From the NCBI GenBank assembly GCA_902538155.1, contig CACBDX010000007.1, positions 1-43,121 of the forward strand: a stretch of DNA of 43,121 nt. The letters run 5' to 3'. Source of the DNA: an uncultured Alphaproteobacteria bacterium. GTDB taxonomy: Bacteria > Pseudomonadota > Alphaproteobacteria > HIMB59 > GCA-002718135. Below are positions 38,348 through 43,121 of this stretch, piece by piece. The translations under genes were made by a program, and so were the position numbers. Each line of letters starts with the position of its first letter. Position 1 is the stretch's first letter. The notes beneath the pieces were generated by a model, which ran no database searches, was not told where the DNA came from, and saw nothing but the letters and a program-made list of their open reading frames with translations.

Positions 38348-39362
38348 CTCTCAAGTTTTATCGGAAGCACTCTCTATTCCAAATAAAATTAATCATTTTA
38401 GCTTGAATGATAAAAATAATTACCAGGAAATATCAAGTTTAATATCAGAAAAAAAGATTGATTATGTTGTTACTGTTGCAAGAGGTACTTCAGATTGTGC
38501 TGCTCTTTATTTATCTTATATGTTTGCAAAATATCTTGGTCTACCAACATACAGCATGCCTCCATCTATAATAACTTTAGAAGAATCAAAATTTGATTTT
38601 TCGAGAGCATTAGTTTTCATTATTTCTCAATCAGGAAAAAGCGAAGATTTAGTTGCATGTCATAAAATGGTAAAAAAAATGGGAGCAAAGACGATATTAA
38701 TAAGTAATAACTTAAATAGCCCTATTATAAATACATCCAATTATTTTTTTGATATAAATGCTGGAGAAGAAAAAAGTGTTGCAGCTACAAAAACTTTTGT
38801 GTTGTCTTTATTGATAATATTAAAGCTTGTTTTTAATACACTTAATAAAAAAGATATTAACAAGCATATTGAAAAGCTAAGTGATCAATTAATTTTAGAT
38901 AGTAAAAATCAATGGAATCCAAATCTATTAGATAAAACCATAAGTAATGGTTATATAATTAGTAGGGGCGTTGGATACGCAATTTCTAATGAAATATCTT
39001 TAAAGTTTAAAGAGTTATGTCAAGAAATGATAGAACCTTTTAGTAGTGCTGAAGTAATGCATGGACCAAAAAGCTTGATAGAAAACTCATTCAAGTTATT
39101 TACTATATCACTTAGAGATAAAAGTGGGATGATAGTAGCAAAAGATTCTAATCAAATTATTTCACTAACTAATCTTCACTATGAAATTACCTATGATGAA
39201 AACTCGAATACAAAATTAAGATATAACACTAGTGAAATGATAGAATTAGATCCAATTATAGTACTATCAAAATTTTATCCATGGATAGTTAATTACTCTT
39301 TTGAAAAAGGATTAGATCCAGACAATCCTAGATATCTAACTAAAGTAACACAAACATTCTAA
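38340..39362 (+). CDS. SIS-domain glucosamine/galactosamine-6-phosphate deaminase (NagB-II/AgaS-like, GlmS isomerase-domain type)
   Basis: VVTVARGTSDCAALYLSYMFA, VFIISQSGKSEDLVACHKM, EKSVAATKTFVLSL, ISRGVGYAISNEISLKFKELCQEMIEPFSSAEVMHGPKSLI; overlaps nagA. Confidence 0.85.
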   Translation: MSSSQVLSEALSIPNKINHFSLNDKNNYQEISSLISEKKIDYVVTVARGTSDCAALYLSYMFAKYLGLPTYSMPPSIITLEESKFDFSRALVFIISQSGKSEDLVACHKMVKKMGAKTILISNNLNSPIINTSNYFFDINAGEEKSVAATKTFVLSLLIILKLVFNTLNKKDINKHIEKLSDQLILDSKNQWNPNLLDKTISNGYIISRGVGYAISNEISLKFKELCQEMIEPFSSAEVMHGPKSLIENSFKLFTISLRDKSGMIVAKDSNQIISLTNLHYEITYDENSNTKLRYNTSEMIELDPIIVLSKFYPWIVNYSFEKGLDPDNPRYLTKVTQTF

Positions 39363-39363
39363 T

Positions 39364-40977
39364 TTGAATAATATTGATATAGCAATTATTGGTGCAGGTT
39401 CTGCAGGAAGTATAATAGCAAATAAACTTCTGAGTGAAACTAATTTTAATATAGCTCTTATTGAAGCTGGGCCTAAAGATAAAAATCCTATTATTGATGT
39501 TCCTCTTGGTTATGGAATGACATTTTATAATAAAAAAATTAATTGGAACTTTTATTCAGAAAAACAAGACAATTTATTTAATCGGCAAATATATTATCCA
39601 AGAGGTAAAGTTTTAGGTGGTTCTGGCTCAATAAACGCAATGGTCTATGCAAGAGGATTAGAAACAGATTATGAGAATTGGGGTAGCAACAAGGAATGGA
39701 GTTTTGGAAATATAAAAAAAGTATACAGCTCTATGGAACAACAAATAAATGATGATAAAGAATTTCTTATAAAAGAAAAGATTCCAGTAAATAATGTAAG
39801 TAAGTATCATCATCCAATTTTAGAATATTTTTTTAATGCTAGTAATGAAATTGGTATTAAAAAAAATACAAATTTAACTACATCAATTGAAAATCAAGTA
39901 GGTCATTACAATACCAATACTTACAAGGGTACCAGGCATTCATCATCAAAAGTATTTTTAAAGCCTGTATTAAAAAATCCTAGATTAACTGTACTAGTAA
40001 ATACTCAGGTAAAAAATCTAATAATTAAAGATAAAAAAATTACTGGCATTAAAATTCAAAATAAATCAACAGAACAAATACTTAAACTATCCCATGGAGC
40101 AATTTTATGTTCTGGCTCAATAATGACACCTTACTTGTTAATGCATTCTGGTATTGGTGATAAAGATCATTTAAAACAATTTGATAAAGAAATAATAATT
40201 AATAATTCTAATGTTGGAAGAAATCTTCAGGATCATCTTGGTTTAGATTATTTATTTAAAACGCATCATCATTCTCTCAATAAATCTTTAGGAACTTGGT
40301 CAGGCAGAATTACTTCTGTACTAAGATATCTTTATAATAGAACAGGGCCATTATCATTAAGTATTAATCAGTCTGGAGGATATATAAATTGGAACTCAAA
40401 GCATCATTATCCCAATTTACAGATATATTTTAATCCATTAACTTATTCAATTACTCATAAAAATAAAAGACCTTTACTAAAAACTGACAAATTTAATGGT
40501 TTTATTATTGGTTACAATTCTTGTCGGCCAAAAAGTTTAGGAACAGTTACATTAAATTCTCCTAATTTTGGTGATACTCCACTAATAAATCCAAATTTTC
40601 TATCACATGAAGAAGATATATATGATGTTAAATGTGCAATTAATTTTTCTAAAGTTTTGGCAAATACAAATAGTATTAAAAAAATAAGAAATGAAAGTGT
40701 TACGCATGATCTTTTAAATGCTACTGAAGAAGAAATGATTAATCACTTTAAATCTAATGCAGTTTCTATCTATCACCCTTGTGGTACTTGTAAAATGGAT
40801 GAAGATCCTAAAAAGGGAGTTGTCTCTGAAAGATTAAAAGTTCATGGTATGGAGAATCTTTGGATTGCTGATGCATCTGTCTTTCCAAATATTACCTCGG
40901 GCAATATAAATGCCCCTGTAATGATGCTTGCTAATCTTGGAAGTAAATTTATTATTGAGGATTTAAAAAAAAATTAA
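39364..40977 (+). CDS. GMC family oxidoreductase (choline/glucose dehydrogenase-like)
   Basis: DIAIIGAGSAGSIIANKL, YPRGKVLGGSGSINAMVYARG, VGRNLQDHLG, YHPCGTCKM; TTG start. Confidence 0.93.
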   Translation: MNNIDIAIIGAGSAGSIIANKLLSETNFNIALIEAGPKDKNPIIDVPLGYGMTFYNKKINWNFYSEKQDNLFNRQIYYPRGKVLGGSGSINAMVYARGLETDYENWGSNKEWSFGNIKKVYSSMEQQINDDKEFLIKEKIPVNNVSKYHHPILEYFFNASNEIGIKKNTNLTTSIENQVGHYNTNTYKGTRHSSSKVFLKPVLKNPRLTVLVNTQVKNLIIKDKKITGIKIQNKSTEQILKLSHGAILCSGSIMTPYLLMHSGIGDKDHLKQFDKEIIINNSNVGRNLQDHLGLDYLFKTHHHSLNKSLGTWSGRITSVLRYLYNRTGPLSLSINQSGGYINWNSKHHYPNLQIYFNPLTYSITHKNKRPLLKTDKFNGFIIGYNSCRPKSLGTVTLNSPNFGDTPLINPNFLSHEEDIYDVKCAINFSKVLANTNSIKKIRNESVTHDLLNATEEEMINHFKSNAVSIYHPCGTCKMDEDPKKGVVSERLKVHGMENLWIADASVFPNITSGNINAPVMMLANLGSKFIIEDLKKN

Positions 40978-40980
40978 TTT

Positions 40981-42081
40981 ATGAAAATAGTAAAACTTGA
41001 AACATTTACAAAACCATATGTAAGTTTTGTAAAAATAACAGTTGAGGATGGCTCAATTGGTTACGGTCAAATGTCAACTTATCATGCAGATATTACAGCT
41101 CAAATTTTTCATAAACAAGTAGCACCTTGGGTTTTAGGAAAAGAATATATTGATTTTGATGATTTAGAAGATCTTATCTTTGAAAGAGAACATAAATTTC
41201 CTGGATCATATCTTTTACGTGCAATAGCTGGTTTAGATACAGCGTTGTGGGATTTGAAAGGTAAAATTGAAAGTAAACCTGTCGTTTCATTGATAGGAGG
41301 ATCTCCTGGAAATTTAAGAATTTATGGTTCATCAATGAAAAGAGATATTACGCCAGATGATGAGGCAAATAGATTTAAAAAACTCTTTGATGAAAAAGGT
41401 GTTAATGCATTTAAATTTAGAGTTGGTTCTGAATGTGGAAGAGGAGTTGACGAATGGGATGGAAGAACACCCAGTATAGTAAAAACAATAAATTCATCTT
41501 TAGATGAAAGTGTAATTAAAATGGTCGATGCAAATAGTTGTTATAGTTCTCATCAAGCAATAGAAATTGGCAAACTTTTAGAAGATAATAATGTTACACA
41601 TTTTGAGGAACCTTGTCCTTACTGGAAGCCAGAGGAAACTAAAAAAGTTACTGATAGTTTAAAGATAGACGTTACTGGGGGTGAGCAGGATTGTGACCTT
41701 AGAATTTGGAGAGATATGGTTAACAGAAAAATTGTAAATATTTTTCAGCCTGATGTTATGTATATGGGAGGATTAACAAAAGCTTTGAAGGTTGCGAAAA
41801 TTATTGAAAAGGGTGGTTTTATATGTACTCCACATACAGCTAATTTATCTTTAGTAACAATTTGTACAATGCATTTTTTAAAAGCAATAAATAATCCAGG
41901 TCCCTATCTTGAATTTTCAATTGAAGGTAAAGATTATTATCCATGGCAACAGAATTTATTTTTAGGTGACCCTTTTAAAATATCTAATGGAATGGTTAAA
42001 ATTGAAGATACTCCTGGTTGGGGTATCGAGATTAATCCTGACTGGTTAGAGAAATCAGAATATAAAAAGACAGAAATATAA
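40981..42081 (+). CDS. Mandelate racemase/muconate lactonizing enzyme family protein (enolase superfamily acid-sugar dehydratase-like)
   Basis: ALWDLKGKIESKPVVSLIGG, FKFRVG, MVDANSCYS, HFEEPCP, GGEQD and CTPHTANLSL. Confidence 0.9.
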   Translation: MKIVKLETFTKPYVSFVKITVEDGSIGYGQMSTYHADITAQIFHKQVAPWVLGKEYIDFDDLEDLIFEREHKFPGSYLLRAIAGLDTALWDLKGKIESKPVVSLIGGSPGNLRIYGSSMKRDITPDDEANRFKKLFDEKGVNAFKFRVGSECGRGVDEWDGRTPSIVKTINSSLDESVIKMVDANSCYSSHQAIEIGKLLEDNNVTHFEEPCPYWKPEETKKVTDSLKIDVTGGEQDCDLRIWRDMVNRKIVNIFQPDVMYMGGLTKALKVAKIIEKGGFICTPHTANLSLVTICTMHFLKAINNPGPYLEFSIEGKDYYPWQQNLFLGDPFKISNGMVKIEDTPGWGIEINPDWLEKSEYKKTEI

Positions 42082-42085
42082 AAAA

Positions 42086-42745
42086 ATGATTAAAAATATA
42101 ATTTTTGATTTTGATGGAGTAATAGTTGATAGTGAAGTCTTAGCTTCTAAAGCTTTTTCTAAATATTTTAGTAAATTTGATCAATCAATTAAAGAGGAGC
42201 AATTTTACAAATATGCTGGAAAAAAAACAGTTGAAGTAATAGATTTATTATCTGCTAAATATAAGATTGAAAATAAAGAAAAATTTACAAACGAAATATT
42301 TGATATTGTTGCAGAAGTCTATTCCAAGGATTTAAAACTAGTTGATGGAGCAAAAGATTATATTATTAAATCAGAAAGAAATCATTTCATTGGATCTAAT
42401 AGTAATAAGGATAGAATTCTGGATGGATTAAAGCTTGTTGATTTAGATGAATTTTTTTTAAGTGATCAGGTATACTCATTTGATATGGTTAAAAGACCAA
42501 AACCTGATCCCGATATATACTTGAAGGTTGTAAATGATAATTCACTTAATATAGAAGAAACAGTTATTGTTGAAGATAGTGGAGTAGGTGTTAGAGCAGC
42601 TACTGCTGCAGGAGTAAGGGTATTTGGGCTTACCGCAGGAAAACATTGGCATTCAAATAGAGATACAAATGAATTATTTGACAATGGTGCTTTGAATGTA
42701 TTTAGTGATTATGAAAGTCTAGGTAGGGCAATAGAGGAGCTTTAA
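42086..42745 (+). CDS. HAD-superfamily hydrolase (beta-phosphoglucomutase-like)
   Basis: IIFDFDGVIVDSEVLA, KRPKPDPDIYLKV and VIVEDSGVGVRAATAAGVRVFGL. Confidence 0.92.
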   Translation: MIKNIIFDFDGVIVDSEVLASKAFSKYFSKFDQSIKEEQFYKYAGKKTVEVIDLLSAKYKIENKEKFTNEIFDIVAEVYSKDLKLVDGAKDYIIKSERNHFIGSNSNKDRILDGLKLVDLDEFFLSDQVYSFDMVKRPKPDPDIYLKVVNDNSLNIEETVIVEDSGVGVRAATAAGVRVFGLTAGKHWHSNRDTNELFDNGALNVFSDYESLGRAIEEL

Positions 42746-43121
42746 ATGGGGCCAGATGTAAAAGGAAATCCACTTTATATTTCAGTTTATCTTTTGATAG
42801 CCTCTTATATTTTTGGAGAATTTATCTTTCCTAAATATCCACTTCTCTATATTCTTAATCTTCTTGGATTATTAATTATTATTTTAATGCCGATTGTGTT
42901 TTTTTCCTCAAGAAACGCATTTAATGCACATGAAGAAAAATTACTTCCCCAAACTGAAACAAATAAAATTATAAAAACTGGAATTTATGCTTACTCTAGA
43001 AATCCTATTTATCTATGTTTTGTTTTATTTCATTTTGGTATGTTTCTTACTTTCGAGAATATTATGTATTTCCTTTGTTCTATAGGATTATTTTTTTGGT
43101 TAAATAATTTTGTAATATATG
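42746..43121 (+). CDS. 5' part of a membrane isoprenylcysteine/phospholipid methyltransferase-like protein (truncated)
   Basis: Manual translation of the open frame from ATG 42746 to the window end: MGPDVKGNPLYISVYLLIASYIFGEF...EKLLPQTETNKIIKTGIYAYSRNPIYLCFVLFHFGMF; GxY-x-x-SRNPxY is an ICMT/PEMT-like motif. Confidence 0.75.
   Translation, partial: MGPDVKGNPLYISVYLLIASYIFGEFIFPKYPLLYILNLLGLLIIILMPIVFFSSRNAFNAHEEKLLPQTETNKIIKTGIYAYSRNPIYLCFVLFHFGMFLTFENIMYFLCSIGLFFWLNNFVIY

Noticed and set aside
1-43121. CRISPR array, tRNA/rRNA, transposon or prophage signatures
   Set aside because: No regularly spaced repeats, tRNA-like cloverleaf, transposase, integrase or phage structural genes were recognised by reading; an untooled scan could miss a diverged tRNA.

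Overview
AT-rich, very gene-dense catabolic and transport region, by composition and gene content probably from a streamlined marine alphaproteobacterium (inference). Reading left to right: (1) a complete heterotetrameric sarcosine oxidase operon, soxBDAG (167-5227), followed by a creatinase/ectoine-hydrolase-like M24 protein; (2) a minus-strand pair of poorly characterised genes, a DUF3726-like protein and a 554-aa protein, next to an M19-like dipeptidase with altered metal-site motifs, plus an EamA transporter; (3) a spermidine/putrescine-type ABC transporter with an FAD oxidoreductase, two aldehyde dehydrogenases, a glutamine-synthetase-like ligase and an iron-type alcohol dehydrogenase, which looks like an amine or gamma-glutamyl-amine catabolic module; (4) a sugar-acid-like group: UxaA-family dehydratase, two SDRs, two Gfo/Idh/MocA proteins and a gamma-butyrobetaine-hydroxylase-like dioxygenase; (5) a probable amino-sugar locus: galactokinase-like GHMP kinase, GH20 hexosaminidase without an obvious signal peptide, Gfo/Idh/MocA, sugar ABC transporter with a tandemly duplicated MalG-type permease and no local ATPase, two SIS proteins, NagA, GMC oxidoreductase, enolase-superfamily enzyme and HAD phosphatase. 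No tRNA, rRNA, CRISPR array, transposase or phage gene was recognised. The most notable observations are the uncharacterised two-gene cassette at 6419-8769, the tandem permease duplication with a 101-bp identical block, four convergent gene pairs that share a 4-bp overlapping stop-codon motif, a candidate ATT start codon, and two hydrolase homologues with altered metal-ligand positions.
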